Positions 39,845 through 50,807 are shown, counted from the stretch's first letter. The stretch: 64,000 nt of DNA from Xanthomonas vesicatoria ATCC 35937 (GCF_001908725.1 NZ_CP018725.1:2108001-2172000), one strand, 5' to 3'. Numbers and translations: made by a program. The notes: generated by a model not told the origin, from the sequence alone.

Positions 39845-41145
39845 TACGCGGCCTCCCGTTGCGGGCGCGGGCGCGGGCGCGCGCTGCGCGGCGACAGGTA
39901 GCGGAACACGTCCAGCCCCTCGGTATCGATCTCGGGCGTGCGGCCCCGCATCAGGTCGGCCAGGTAGCGCCCGGAGCCGCAGGCCATGGTCCAGCCCAGC
40001 GTGCCGTGGCCGGTATTGAGGAACAGGTTGGCGAACGGGGTGGCGCCCACCACCGGGGTGCCGTCCGGCGTGGCCGGGCGCAGACCGGTCCAGAACTCGG
40101 CCCGGGCCAGATCGCCGCCGCCGGGATACAGGTCGTTGACCACCATCTCGAGGGTGGCGCGACGACGCGGATTCAACGACAGGTCGAAGCCTGCCACCTC
40201 GGCCATGCCACCGACGCGGATACGGTCGTCGAAGCGGGTCAGCGCGATCTTGTAGCTTTCGTCCAGCACGGTGGAGGTCGGGGCGCGCTGCGCATCGACG
40301 ATCGGGATCGTCAGCGAATAGCCCTTGAGCGGATAAACCGGCAGATGCAGGCCGAGCGAGAGCAGCAGGTCGGCCGAATAGCTGCCCAGCGCCAGCACGT
40401 AGCGGTCGGCGGTTTCGAGACGGCCATCGATCTGCACGCCGGTGATTTCACCGCCGGCATGCTCCAGCCGCTCTATCTGCTGCCCGTAGCGGAAATGCAC
40501 CCCTGCCTGCGCGGCCAGCTCGGCCAGGCGCTGGGTGAACAGCCGGCAGTCGCCGGTCTGGTCTTCGGGCAGGCGCAGCGCACCGGCCATCTGCGCGCCG
40601 CCGCCGGCCAGGCCAGGCTCGAACTGCGCGATCTGGTCCGGGCTCAGCAGCTCGTACGGCACACCGTACTGGGCCAGGACCTCGATGTCCTGTGCGGCGG
40701 CGTCCAGCTGCTGCTGGGTGCGGAACAGCTGGGTGGTCCCGAGCTGACGGCCTTCGAATTCGATACCGGTATCGGCACGCAATGCATTGAGGCAGTCGCG
40801 GCTGTAGTCGGACATCCGCACCATGCGCGCCTTGTTCACCGCGTAGCGCTCGGCGGTGCAGTTGCGCAGCATCTGGCTCAGCCATGCCAGTTGGCGCAGG
40901 TCGCGGGTGGGGCGGATCGACAGCGGCGCATGTTGCTCGAACAGCCACTTCATCGCCTTGCCCGGCACCCCTGGCGCGGCCCACGGCGAGGTATAGCCGA
41001 ACGAGAGCTGGCCGGCATTGGCGTAGCTGGTTTCCAGCGCAGACGCCGGTTGGCGGTCGACCACGGTGACCTCGCAGCCCGCCTGGGCCAGATACCACGC
41101 ACTGGTGGTGCCGATGACGCCGCTACCGAGAATGAGCACCCGCAT
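39844..41145 (-). CDS. dadA: D-amino acid dehydrogenase small subunit
   Basis: 433 residues. The N-terminal FAD motif [21 protein letters not shown] is intact, and the C-terminal [16 protein letters not shown] is the second FAD-contact block. It oxidises D-alanine to pyruvate and ammonia at the inner membrane, passing electrons to quinone. With dadX it forms the L-alanine catabolic route. The divergent gene lrp is the expected regulator. Confidence 0.97.
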   Translation of the reverse strand: MRVLILGSGVIGTTSAWYLAQAGCEVTVVDRQPASALETSYANAGQLSFGYTSPWAAPGVPGKAMKWLFEQHAPLSIRPTRDLRQLAWLSQMLRNCTAERYAVNKARMVRMSDYSRDCLNALRADTGIEFEGRQLGTTQLFRTQQQLDAAAQDIEVLAQYGVPYELLSPDQIAQFEPGLAGGGAQMAGALRLPEDQTGDCRLFTQRLAELAAQAGVHFRYGQQIERLEHAGGEITGVQIDGRLETADRYVLALGSYSADLLLSLGLHLPVYPLKGYSLTIPIVDAQRAPTSTVLDESYKIALTRFDDRIRVGGMAEVAGFDLSLNPRRRATLEMVVNDLYPGGGDLARAEFWTGLRPATPDGTPVVGATPFANLFLNTGHGTLGWTMACGSGRYLADLMRGRTPEIDTEGLDVFRYLSPRSARPRPRPQREAA

Positions 41146-41292
41146 GTCGCTCTCCTGAAAGGGTATTCCCCCACAACCGTGCGCTGAGGGAGACAGTTAG
41201 CCGCAGTATATTGCGAGCCAGGCAGTGCCATTTCTGGAATCGGCTCGCCTTTGCAGTGAAACTTCCTGCCAAATCTTGTGGAGACAAACCCC
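41146..41292. promoter_or_regulatory. Divergent promoter region dadA / lrp
   Basis: 147 bp separate the two starts. The middle (around 41196-41215, AGTTAGCCGCAGTATATTGC) is more AT-rich than the flanks and is the likely site for promoters and Lrp binding. No exact Lrp box could be defined. Confidence 0.45.
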
Positions 41293-41772
41293 ATGGCTAC
41301 CCGCGCGCGCGAGCTGGACAAGATCGACCGCAAGATCCTGCGCATCCTGCAGCAGGAAGGGCGGATTTCGTTCACCGAACTGGGCGAACGGGTCGGTCTG
41401 TCGACCACGCCGTGCACCGAGCGCGTGCGCCGGCTGGAGCGCGATGGCGCCATTACCGGCTATTACGCGCGGCTAGACCCGCACTACCTCAAGGCCAGCC
41501 TGTTGGTATTCGTGGAGATCAGCCTGGCCTACAAATCGGGCGACATCTTCGAAGAGTTCCGCCGCGCCGCATTGAAGCTGCCCAACGTGCTGGAGTGCCA
41601 CCTGGTCTCCGGCGATTTCGACTACCTGCTGAAGGCCCGCATCAGCGAGATGGCGTCCTACCGCAAGCTGCTCGGCAGCACCTTGCTCACCTTGCCGCAT
41701 GTGCGCGAATCCAAGAGCTATATCGTGATGGAAGAGGTGAAAGAGACGCTGGCGTTGCCGATTGAGGGCTAG
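41293..41772 (+). CDS. lrp: Lrp/AsnC family transcriptional regulator
   Basis: 159 residues from ATG 41293; a GTG at 41278 would add five. Helix-turn-helix at about 18-50 (RISFTELGERVGLSTTPCTERVRRLE). A RAM ligand-binding domain follows, with VFVEISLAYKS and VLECHLVSGDFDYLLKARI. Divergent placement from dadA-dadX mirrors Lrp/DadR control of alanine catabolism in other gammaproteobacteria. It could equally be the global Lrp. Confidence 0.93.
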   Translation: MATRARELDKIDRKILRILQQEGRISFTELGERVGLSTTPCTERVRRLERDGAITGYYARLDPHYLKASLLVFVEISLAYKSGDIFEEFRRAALKLPNVLECHLVSGDFDYLLKARISEMASYRKLLGSTLLTLPHVRESKSYIVMEEVKETLALPIEG

Positions 41773-41985
41773 GTTGGGGTTGGGGGACTCGAAGTGCGAC
41801 TCGCCGGCAGGCGTGGCGGTGCTTGCAGCGCTTGATCGCCGACCGCCGGGCATGGCGGATGGGTGGGCCAAACATCTGCCAGCTGGACGCTGCCAGTGCG
41901 GAGGGCACATTCACCGGCATGTTGCCCACATCGCCGCCTGACGGCATCGCCGCTGCCCGCCAGGCGGCAGCCACTCATACCGCTG

Positions 41986-42414
41986 TCAGCGCACCACTCG
42001 CATGCCGTCGCCAGCGGGCACCGCGTCGTAATAGCGTCCGGTCTTGGTGTCCAGCACCCGGTTTGCGCCGGCCGGCTGCATGCCCTGGAGCAAGCGGCCG
42101 TTGCGGTCGTACACCATGGGTGTTGTCGGGGCGACCTGGCTGCCCGCTGGGGCTACAGGAGTCTGCGCCGGGCCATGGGTGGGAATGGTTGGCGCAGCTG
42201 GGCGTTGCCCAAGCTGGGAGGGCACCGGTGCAGCGGCCGGGGCTGGTTGCATGGCGCGGGGCGGCGTTACGGTTGGCCGTGCCGGCGTAGGCGTGGTAAT
42301 GGGCTGCAGCGTGTTGGACGCGCGCGTGCTGGTGGCCGACTGCGCCGTCGCCGCGCCCGCCGCTATCAGCAGCGCGCACAGCAGCGCGCCGCGCGTCGAA
42401 GAGTGGATTGCCAT
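41986..42414 (-). CDS. Exported Pro/Ala/Thr-rich protein of unknown function
   Basis: 142 residues from ATG 42414. Signal peptide 1-24 ([12 protein letters not shown]). Residues 30-95 are a low-complexity Pro/Thr/Ala linker. The last 45 residues form a compact segment [29 protein letters not shown] with the look of a short beta repeat. No family recognised. Not part of an operon: the neighbours lrp and msrB are on the other strand. Confidence 0.65.
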   Translation of the reverse strand: MAIHSSTRGALLCALLIAAGAATAQSATSTRASNTLQPITTPTPARPTVTPPRAMQPAPAAAPVPSQLGQRPAAPTIPTHGPAQTPVAPAGSQVAPTTPMVYDRNGRLLQGMQPAGANRVLDTKTGRYYDAVPAGDGMRVVR

Positions 42415-42655
42415 GTCGGTACCCTGGATGAGATGTTCTACCGCAATGGGGGCGTTGGCCCGCGGCGGCAATGCATGGGGCCGGCTGGGCGATGAACGCG
42501 TTGGGTGTGGCAAGGGATTTCTCCGCCGTAACGACGCGCCCGCAAAACGGACGCGAACGTGTGATGGCCCGGCGTACCGGTTGAACCGCGCCGCCGGTGC
42601 CCACATCACGTGTGCAGGCGCCGGCACTCCGCTGGCGAGTGCATGCGAGACCCAC

Positions 42656-43120
42656 ATGAGCCAGTTCGACCTGACCCCTCCCTCCCCCGCCCAGCGCGAT
42701 GCGTTGATCGCCGGGCTCAGCGATGAGGAACAGCGCGTGCTGCTGCACCATGGCACCGAGGCGCCGTTCTGCGGGGTGTTCCTGGACAACAAGCTGGAGG
42801 GCGTCTACACCTGCCGCCTGTGCGGATTGCCGCTGTTCCGCTCCAGCGCCAAGTTCGATTCCGGCACCGGTTGGCCGAGCTTCTTCGCGCCCTACGATGT
42901 TGCGCATGTGCGCGAGATCCGCGACACCAGCTACGGCATGATCCGCACCGAGATCGTCTGCGCGCGCTGCGACAGCCATCTGGGGCATGTGTTCCCGGAT
43001 GGCCCGCCGCCGACCGGCGAGCGCCATTGCCTCAACTCGGTGTCGCTGGGCTTCATCGAAAACGGCCAGGCGCTGCCCAACCCGCTACAGCGCGAGGGCG
43101 TCGAGGCACAGCCGGCCTGA
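42656..43120 (+). CDS. msrB: Peptide-methionine (R)-S-oxide reductase MsrB
   Basis: 154 residues from ATG 42656. Two CxxC pairs (Cys53/Cys56 and Cys102/Cys105) bind zinc; [10 protein letters not shown] and the catalytic RHCLNS with Cys125 are intact. The position of the resolving Cys (about 63-67 in many homologues) is Ser here, so the recycling mechanism may use a thiol reductant directly. Repairs oxidised methionine in proteins. Confidence 0.96.
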   Translation: MSQFDLTPPSPAQRDALIAGLSDEEQRVLLHHGTEAPFCGVFLDNKLEGVYTCRLCGLPLFRSSAKFDSGTGWPSFFAPYDVAHVREIRDTSYGMIRTEIVCARCDSHLGHVFPDGPPPTGERHCLNSVSLGFIENGQALPNPLQREGVEAQPA

Positions 43121-43267
43121 CCGCTGCGCGGGTTGGCCCGGTGGCGCAGCGCCGGCAGGATGGTCGCTGGCGCATCGGCAGCGCCAGGCCCGCGTGCCGG
43201 CCCGGCGGATACCATGTTTCGATCGCCGCCATCCCGGTGGCGGTCACATCCAGGCAGGAGTACGCAG

Positions 43268-43759
43268 ATGCACACGTCCTCACCCCTGATGCTCACCGGC
43301 CTGCTGGCCGCTGCCCTCGCCAGTTGCAGCGCGGGCAACCCGCCGTCCACAGCGGAGACGGCCAGGCCCGCAGACACGTCGCCTGCCGCTGCCGGCAGCA
43401 GCCCCACCCGCCTGCCTCCGGCCGGCACCGACGCCAGCGTGACCGGCCCGCTGCCGCGTCCCGGCAAGACGCCGACACCGGCCGCGCCTGCTGCCGGCCC
43501 ATCCCTTCCCGCCCAGTCGGTCGCCTGGCGCTGCGACCAGCGCGCGATCACGACCCGCTTCGATCCGGCCACCGATGCGCTACAGCTGAGCGTCGATGGC
43601 CGCACGTTGACCCTGCTCAGCGCCCAGGCCGCCTCCGGGGAACGGTTTGCCGACGCCCAGGGCAACCAGTTCTGGGAGCACGCGGGCGAAGCGACACTGT
43701 CGCTGGCAGGCGGCGAAGGGGTGAAATGCGTGCATGAGGCCGCCACGACAATCGGCTGA
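43268..43759 (+). CDS. Lipoprotein with MliC-like lysozyme-inhibitor domain
   Basis: 163 residues from ATG 43268, with AGGAG eight bases upstream. The lipobox LASC places the lipid-anchored Cys near 18. A Pro/Ala/Thr linker of about 75 residues follows. The C-terminal 70 residues (AWRCDQRAITTRF through AQGNQFWEHAGEATLSL to KCVH) match the MliC pattern of two disulphide cysteines and a SAxSGxxF-like loop. Such proteins guard peptidoglycan from host lysozyme. The family call is a motif judgement. Confidence 0.7.
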   Translation: MHTSSPLMLTGLLAAALASCSAGNPPSTAETARPADTSPAAAGSSPTRLPPAGTDASVTGPLPRPGKTPTPAAPAAGPSLPAQSVAWRCDQRAITTRFDPATDALQLSVDGRTLTLLSAQAASGERFADAQGNQFWEHAGEATLSLAGGEGVKCVHEAATTIG

Positions 43760-43856
43760 GTGTTCAGTTACAGCGCACGTCTTCACGCCGTGCGCTTCAA
43801 GAATCCGCCGCGCAAGCCGAAACAACTAGCACTCCCAGATTGCGTCCGGCTTCGCC

Positions 43857-44711
43857 ATGCTCATCATCGTTGGCTTCATTGTCGTCATCGTCAGCGTCCT
43901 CGGCGGCTATGTGCTGTCGCACGGAAAGCTGGGCGCGTTGTGGCAGCCGTACGAGCTGATGATCATCGGTGGCGCCGCGCTGGGCGCGTTCCTGGTCAGC
44001 ACGCCAGGCAAGATCGTCAAGGAAACGCTGACCGGCATCATGGGCGTGTTCAAGGGCCCGCAATACAAGTCCGACGACTACAAGGACACCCTGAGCCTGA
44101 TCTACGAGCTGCTGAACAAGGCACGGCGCGACGGCTTCATGGCGCTGGAAGACCATGTCGAAAAACCGCAGGACAGTACCATCTTCGGCAACTATCCCAA
44201 GGTGGTGGCCGACCATCACCTGCTGGACTTCATCACCGACTGCCTGCGCCTGATGATCGGCAGCAACATCGAGCCGCACGAACTGGAGCCGCTGCTCGAG
44301 CTGGAACTGGAAAAGCATCACCATGAAGCCCTGGCTCCGGCGCATGCGCTGAGCAAGGTGTCCGACGGCCTGCCCGGCTTCGGCATCGTGGCGGCAGTGC
44401 TCGGCATCGTGATCACCATGGGCTCGATCGGCGGCCCGATCGAGGAGATCGGCCACCACGTCGGCGCCGCCCTGGTCGGTACGTTCCTGGGCATCCTGCT
44501 GGCGTATGGCTTCGTGTCGCCGCTGTCGGCGGCGATGGAAGCACGCGCCGAGCAGGACGGGCGCATCTACGAGGCGGTCAAGACCGCACTGCTGGCCTGC
44601 CTGCGCGGCTACAACCCGAAGATTGCGCTGGAATTCGCGCGCAAGACCCTGCCCTCCAACGTGCGTCCGAGCTTCGGCGATTTCGAAACGCACCTGAAGA
44701 CGATCAAGTAG
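43857..44711 (+). CDS. motA: Flagellar stator protein MotA
   Basis: 284 residues with four membrane helices (about 2-22, 35-53, 168-188, 200-222) and a large cytoplasmic loop carrying the charged residues that touch the rotor. The conserved GFGIVAAVLGIVITMGSIGG block before the third helix and the AYGFVSPLSAAMEAR block after the fourth are intact. Works with MotB as the proton channel that turns the flagellum. The motB start follows after 10 bp. Confidence 0.96.
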   Translation: MLIIVGFIVVIVSVLGGYVLSHGKLGALWQPYELMIIGGAALGAFLVSTPGKIVKETLTGIMGVFKGPQYKSDDYKDTLSLIYELLNKARRDGFMALEDHVEKPQDSTIFGNYPKVVADHHLLDFITDCLRLMIGSNIEPHELEPLLELELEKHHHEALAPAHALSKVSDGLPGFGIVAAVLGIVITMGSIGGPIEEIGHHVGAALVGTFLGILLAYGFVSPLSAAMEARAEQDGRIYEAVKTALLACLRGYNPKIALEFARKTLPSNVRPSFGDFETHLKTIK

Positions 44712-44721
44712 GACCGCGGTC

Positions 44722-45912
44722 ATGGCCGAGGGCAAATCCACCGTCATCATCCGACGCGTCAAGAAGGTGCAAGGCGGCGGCCACCATGGCGGCGCCTGGA
44801 AGGTGGCCTTTGCCGACTTCGTGACCGCGATGATGGCCTTCTTCCTGGTGCTGTGGCTGATGGCCGCCACCACCAAGGAACAGCGCGCGGCGATCTCCGA
44901 ATATTTCCGCAACCCCAGCCCGCTCTCCGGCAAGTCGCCGGCGCCCTCGCCCGGCATGAACGGCCCGGGCGGCGCCAGCACCTCGATGATCAAGCTCGGC
45001 GGCACCGCCGACATGGCCAAGGGGCAGAAGGACGAGATGGGCCGCAAGCGCGACAATGCGGCCGATACGGACGTGGACAGCCGTGCCAAGGACAAGCGGC
45101 GCCTGGAAGCGCTGATGCAGGACCTGAAGGAAGCCATCGACAAGAGCCAAGCGCTGGAGCCGTTCAAGGACCAGTTGCTGCTGGACCTCACGCCCGATGG
45201 CCTGCGCATCCAGATCGTGGACAAGCAGAACCGCCCGATGTTCGACATCGGCCGCGATCAGCTCAAGCCGTACACGGTGGACATCCTGCGCGAGCTGTCC
45301 AGCTTCATCAATCAGGTTCCTAACCACATCAGCATCACCGGACATACCGACACCACCGCCTACAGCAGCGATGCCGGCTACACCAACTGGGAACTCAGCG
45401 CCGACCGCGCCAACGCTGCACGCCGCGCGCTGGTGGGCGGCGGCATGGAAGACGCCAAGGTGACGCGTGTTGTCGGTTTGTCGTCGTCGGTCCTGTTCGA
45501 CAAGACCAACCCGCAGAACCCGATCAACCGCCGTATCAGCATCGTGGTGATGACCCAGGACGCCGAGCAGGCGGCGCTGGCCGGCGCCGGCCAGGGCGTG
45601 GCGCTGGGTCAGTCGGTGCACGACGCCGATACCCACGTGCCGGATCTGAGCGGCGCCGCTACCACCGGTACAGCCACCGTGGGAACACCGGTGGACGGTG
45701 CTGCGCCTGCGGCAGCCGCAGCTACGTCGGCCGCCGGCCGGGGTGCTGCGGAAGCGACTCCAGTGCCGGCTGGCGCTGCCGCGGCGCGCCCGGCAGCACC
45801 GCGTGTGTCCTCCAGCGCACAGGTGGCCTCGGCCGCCACGCTCGCCAGGGCAGCTGAAGCGGCCGTGGCCGCACCGCGGGTAGCAGTGGAAGCCGCGTCG
45901 TCCACGCAGTGA
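44722..45912 (+). CDS. motB: Flagellar stator protein MotB
   Basis: 396 residues. One N-terminal helix with the proton-binding Asp32 in FADFVTAMMAFFLVLWLM. The OmpA-like peptidoglycan-binding domain has ISITGHTDTT and NWELSADRANAARR. The C-terminal 100 residues are an Ala/Thr/Val-rich low-complexity tail, longer than in E. coli MotB (308 residues). The tail function is unknown. Confidence 0.96.
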   Translation: MAEGKSTVIIRRVKKVQGGGHHGGAWKVAFADFVTAMMAFFLVLWLMAATTKEQRAAISEYFRNPSPLSGKSPAPSPGMNGPGGASTSMIKLGGTADMAKGQKDEMGRKRDNAADTDVDSRAKDKRRLEALMQDLKEAIDKSQALEPFKDQLLLDLTPDGLRIQIVDKQNRPMFDIGRDQLKPYTVDILRELSSFINQVPNHISITGHTDTTAYSSDAGYTNWELSADRANAARRALVGGGMEDAKVTRVVGLSSSVLFDKTNPQNPINRRISIVVMTQDAEQAALAGAGQGVALGQSVHDADTHVPDLSGAATTGTATVGTPVDGAAPAAAAATSAAGRGAAEATPVPAGAAAARPAAPRVSSSAQVASAATLARAAEAAVAAPRVAVEAASSTQ

Positions 45913-46163
45913 GCCGCCGCCGCCGCTGCCGTCGGCAGTGAGTCGCCGGCGTTGCTCGCCAGCCGTGCCTGGCGACGTGCAACAGCCGGGCGCAGTTGCT
46001 GGGTGACCGGACCAGACCGGTGCCGCGGCCATGATGATCCCCCGCGCCGATGCTGTCTGGATCCGGGCGCAGCTGCCCTCACACCGGGACCTCCACGCGC
46101 CGCTCATCGCATCGTGCGGCGCACGCTCTAGAATGGCCGGCCATTCCCAGCGTCGAGAACACC

Positions 46164-46754
46164 GTGTCCCGCAATTCCAAGGCCAAGCGCGACAAGCGCA
46201 AGAAGCAGCAACCCAAGCGCCCCATCGTCCGTCTGGGCCAGGCGCCCCAGGTCACCAACCATGCCGTGCTGCAGGACGCCGATGGCCGTGTGGTGGCCGC
46301 GATCGGTCTGCAGGGGGGCAGCGAGTGGATGCTGTCGATCGGCGGCCAGACCATGGGCAGCGCCGACAACCCGGTCCCGATGCTGGCCATGCTCAAGCAC
46401 CTGGCCAACCTGCAGGAAGCCGAAGGCAAGACCATCTCGCTGGAGTATTCGACCCAGCTGCAGCAGATGATCGACGACCTGGCCGCCGAAGAAGGCCAGA
46501 CCGCCGAGGAATACCTGACCAAGCTGGTGTCCGAGTTCCAGAACGCCGATGCCGATGAAGACGGCGATGAAGACGCCGACGACGCCGACGCAACACCTGC
46601 GGCCGACAGCGATGCCGCTGCCGAAGACGCCGCGACGGCCGAAGACGACAGCACTGCAGACGATGCGACCAGCGACGAGGCCGCCGACGCCGTCGCGGAC
46701 GACGCCGACGCCGAGACCGCCGGCAAGAAGCCGAAGAAATCCAAGAAGGCCTGA
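46164..46754 (+). CDS. Conserved protein with basic head and Asp/Ala-rich tail
   Basis: 196 residues from GTG 46164, with GAG upstream; the open frame before it is poor. Residues 1-22 are strongly basic (SKAKRDKRKKQQPKRP). Residues 35-125 form an alpha/beta core (AVLQDADGRVVAAIGLQGG, QTAEEYLTKLVSEF). Residues 128-186 are about half Asp and Ala, ending with a KKPKKSKKA basic tip. The charge layout suggests binding to nucleic acid or to a basic partner. No family recognised. Nine bp precede the DUF4031 gene. Confidence 0.72.
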   Translation: MSRNSKAKRDKRKKQQPKRPIVRLGQAPQVTNHAVLQDADGRVVAAIGLQGGSEWMLSIGGQTMGSADNPVPMLAMLKHLANLQEAEGKTISLEYSTQLQQMIDDLAAEEGQTAEEYLTKLVSEFQNADADEDGDEDADDADATPAADSDAAAEDAATAEDDSTADDATSDEAADAVADDADAETAGKKPKKSKKA

Positions 46755-46762
46755 CCCGGCTG

Positions 46763-47047
46763 ATGGCTGTCTACATCGACGATGCGGTGCATCTATGGCG
46801 CGAGCAGCGCTGGGCGCACCTGCTCGGCGACACGCTGGACGAGTTGCATGCCATGGCGGCGCGGTTGGGTATTCCCCGCCGCGCCTTCCAGAACAAACTC
46901 AGTGGTGCGCACTACGACGTGCCCGCACCGCTCCGCCTGGAGGCCATCGCCCTGGGCACCATCCCCGTTTCCCGCCATACCGATCGCGCACTGCTCAAGG
47001 CACTGATCGCCAATGCGCGTGCGCAGGCGCGAGGTGAGGTGCCTTGA
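46763..47047 (+). CDS. DUF4031 family small protein
   Basis: 94 residues from ATG 46763. MAVYIDDAVHLWREQRWAHL and the RRAFQNKLSGAHYDVP block fit the DUF4031 pattern. Cytosolic. It follows the acidic-tailed protein after 8 bp and is probably cotranscribed. Confidence 0.82.
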   Translation: MAVYIDDAVHLWREQRWAHLLGDTLDELHAMAARLGIPRRAFQNKLSGAHYDVPAPLRLEAIALGTIPVSRHTDRALLKALIANARAQARGEVP

Positions 47048-47405
47048 CTGCCGGGATTGGGGACTCGGGCCTCGGGATTCGCTAAAGCCGGCAGCCGCTT
47101 GGCTGGTGGCATGCCTGCGCGCCTGGCGCAGCGTCCAGGCGAAATCGTCCGCAAGCGATCGGATGGAAACGTCCTGGGAGATCGTTGGCCCTGACACGAC
47201 CTCCATGGCAGCTACGGCACAGCAATGACGTGCGACCCATCGTCGTGACCACTGCAGATTCCACCAACGCGCTGGCGTGTTACCGCAATAGCACCGTCGC
47301 GCAGCTGCACCGATCTACTTGCAGCCAACGCCGGGCGTATGCGCTACCGGCTGCACCAACGTCGGGATCCGCCCTTGCGAATCCCCACTGCCCCAATCCC
47401 GCCCC
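47048..47405. other. Gap with partial GATTCCC-type repeat
   Basis: 358 bp between convergent genes. About 47053-47086 has GGGATTGGGGACTCGGG-like units and about 47389-47402 CCCCAATCCCGCCCC, in opposite orientation, so it may be a large degraded copy of the repeat. No gene is supported. Confidence 0.45.
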
Positions 47406-47960
47406 TCAAAACGCCTCGTTGCCCAGCCGCACTTCCACGCCCAGCAGCGAGGTCAAGGCGAGCATGGCGTCGTCGTCGCGGCTGAGCGCGATCCAGCCGG
47501 CATAGGCATCGCCGCCGGTGTTCCAGTTCCACAGCGAATAGCCATGTTCGCGCAGGCGGTCGAAGGCCACCGCCATCAGATCGGGCACGTCGAATTTGCG
47601 CGCGAAGTCTTCGTCGTCCAGGTCGCCGCCCCAGTCGATCCGCAGGTTCCAGCGCGCGCTGAGCTCGTCGATGGCAGCGATGAACGAATCGGTGTCCTTC
47701 CAGTCGACGTAGAAGCCCGAACGCCAATCGATCGTGTCCTTCAGCGCCCACAACCAGGCATCGTCTTCATCGTCCTCGTCCGCCTCGGCCTGCGCCTCGC
47801 GCCAACTGTCGAACTGGCTCAACGCGGTGTCTTCGTCGCCGGGATTGATGAGCACCAGCAGGTTCCAGACCCGCGCAGGATGATCGTCGACGTCGTCGCC
47901 TTCTTCCAGATCGGAGGGCAGGCCGTCGTCGTCTTCGTAATCGGCACTATTGTCGGGCAT
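47406..47960 (-). CDS. Conserved acidic protein of unknown function
   Basis: 184 residues. Residues 1-30 and 55-70 are strongly acidic (EEGDDVDDHP, ADEDDEDDAW). The rest is a Trp-rich alpha/beta domain with RIDWGGDLDDEDFARKF and LWNWNTGGDAY. No signal peptide or membrane helix. The low isoelectric point and length are similar to other small enterobacterial and xanthomonad uncharacterised families, but I cannot assign one with confidence. Confidence 0.72.
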   Translation of the reverse strand: MPDNSADYEDDDGLPSDLEEGDDVDDHPARVWNLLVLINPGDEDTALSQFDSWREAQAEADEDDEDDAWLWALKDTIDWRSGFYVDWKDTDSFIAAIDELSARWNLRIDWGGDLDDEDFARKFDVPDLMAVAFDRLREHGYSLWNWNTGGDAYAGWIALSRDDDAMLALTSLLGVEVRLGNEAF

Positions 47961-48125
47961 CGCGGGGTCTCGCAGAAAGATTCAGCGTGAAGTGTGCCGC
48001 CTGACGCGCGCCAAGCAAACCGTTGCCGCCTGCGCGGACTCATGCCAGGGGGCTGGTCATCGCCGCGCAGGCCCGTATCCTGTGCGCCCGAAGACGGCCA
48101 TCCGGCCCGTCATGACGCCCTCCCC

Positions 48126-48392
48126 ATGAGCGATACCCCTCCCGATCATCTGGCCATCGACCCACGCAGCCCATTCCACGATGCCGATGCCCTCAACCGC
48201 GGCATCGGCGTGCGCTTCAACGGTGTCGAACGCGACAACGTGGAGGAATACTCGATGAGCGAAGGCTGGATCAAGGTGCAGGTCGGCAAGGCGCGCGACC
48301 GTCGCGGCAACCCGATGACGATGAAGGTCAAGGGCGAGGTGGTGGCCTACTTCCTGGACACCAATAACGACGCGAAGCCTGCCGCCGAGTAA
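48126..48392 (+). CDS. DUF3297 family small protein
   Basis: 88 residues from ATG 48126. The block GIGVRFNGVERDNVEEYSMSEGWIKV and GNPMTMKVKGEVVAYF match DUF3297, a small cytosolic family with a probable beta-barrel. Function not known. Alone on the strand, 165 bp from the divergent acidic protein gene. Confidence 0.85.
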   Translation: MSDTPPDHLAIDPRSPFHDADALNRGIGVRFNGVERDNVEEYSMSEGWIKVQVGKARDRRGNPMTMKVKGEVVAYFLDTNNDAKPAAE

Positions 48393-48638
48393 GCGCGGCT
48401 GACAGACCTAGGTCACGTTGTTCTGTTGCAAAGCTGAGTTGCGAACTGGCTGCAGGGCTCTTGTCCGCCCACCATCGCGGGACACGCCGTGAATCCGTCC
48501 CCGGAGGCTCTGGCGCGGCATCCATGCCGCTCAAGGTCCCGCGACGGTGAGCGGGCAAGGACCAGTCATGTTGGTCGGTGCGCATGGCTTTCGATCAAAC
48601 AGCCAGCAAGTGGTGAGGACACCGCACACGCGACCCAC

Positions 48639-49396
48639 TCACGCCTTGAGCCGGTAACCGCTGCGGAAGATCGCTGCCACCGCGCCCAGGCACACCACCA
48701 GAAACAGGAAGGTCATGCCGGTGCTCACCGCGATGTGCACGTCGGCCTTGCCGTAGAAGCTCCAGCGGAACCCGCTGATCAGGTACACCACCGGATTGAA
48801 CAGGGTGACCTTCTGCCAGACCGGCGGCAGCATGTTGATCGAGTAGAAACTGCCGCCCAGGAAAGTCAGCGGCGTCACCACCATCAGCGGAATCACCTGC
48901 AGCTTTTCGAAGCCGCTGGCCCAGATGCCGATGATGAAACCGAACAGGCTGAAGGTCAGCGCGGTGAGTACCAGAAAGCCCAGCATCCACACCGGGTGGG
49001 CGATCTCGTACGGCACGAACAGCCGCGCGGTGAGCAGGATCAGCAATCCCAGCATCACCGACTTGCTGGCGGCCGCGCCCACGTAGCCGATCACGATCTC
49101 CCACCACGCCACCGGTGCCGAAAGCACCTCGTAGATGGTGCCGGCCCAACGCGGCATGTAGATGCCGAACGAGGCGTTGGAGATGCTTTCGTTGAGCAGC
49201 GACAGCATCACCAGCCCGGGAATGATGAAGGCACCGTAGCTGATGCCGTCGATATCGCCCATGCGCGAACCGATCGCCGCGCCGAACACCACGAAATACA
49301 GCGAGGTCGACAACACCGGCGAGGCGATCGACTGGGTGAGCGTACGGAACGCGCGCGCCATTTCGAAACGATAGATGGCCGCGATCGCATGCAGGT

Positions 49397-49400
<4 letters not shown>
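48639..49400 (-). CDS. ABC-2 type transporter permease
   Basis: 253 residues with six membrane helices and the ABC-2 signature [18 protein letters not shown] before the fifth. It begins inside the ATPase stop (ATGA). The pair resembles YadG/YadH and the NodI/NodJ-type exporters, which move lipids, polysaccharide or drugs out of the cell. The substrate is not evident. Confidence 0.93.
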
Positions 49401-50341
<941 letters not shown>

Positions 50342-50497
50342 GGGCCTGGCACGGGAACGATAAGCGCCACAGGGTAGGCCGCGCGCCGTGACGATGGGAG
50401 GGGGTCTGGTGGGATGGTGTCTCCCGACCCATGATTTGCCTGGTGCGTGCTGCCTGGTGCCTGGGGCCTGCTGTACACGGACAAAGCCCGCAGGTGC

Positions 50498-50547
50498 GCG
50501 TTGCGTCCGCTCAAGGGCTGCCGCGTTGCGTCCTCTCAAGGGCTGCG
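50498..50547. repeat. 25-bp tandem duplication
   Basis: GCGTTGCGTCCGCTCAAGGG plus five bases at 50498-50522 is repeated at 50523-50547 with two substitutions. Confidence 0.8.
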
Positions 50548-50574
50548 ATGCCTACATCCTTGTAGTGCGGTGTC

Positions 50575-50641
50575 GTAGGAGCGCACCCGGGCGCGACCAG
50601 GCTGTCCAGAGAGGGCCTCTCGCGCCTGGGTGCGCTCCTAC
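50575..50641. repeat. 22-bp inverted repeat with 23-bp loop
   Basis: GTAGGAGCGCACCC... at 50575-50596 pairs with 50620-50641 in 21 of 22 positions, the remaining one being a G-T wobble in RNA. The arms match a type of palindromic intergenic element seen in xanthomonads. There is no T-tract. Confidence 0.85.
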
Positions 50642-50767
50642 CGAAGCAGTGGCCACCTCCCTGGCCGCTGCGATTTCCGATTCCCGAGCCCGCACGCGGA
50701 TGTGTCTCGGGACAGGCTGGTCGCGCCCTGCTGCGCTTCTACGGCGGCCGTAGTCGTTGACCGGGCT

Positions 50768-50807
50768 TTTACGATTCCCGATTCCCGATTCCCGATTCCC
50801 TATCCCG
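50768..50807. repeat. Direct array of GATTCCC units
   Basis: Four consecutive CGATTCC-type heptamers followed by CTATCCC. A single related unit lies at about 50678-50686. Unlike the atp copies no complementary arm is close by. Confidence 0.7.
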
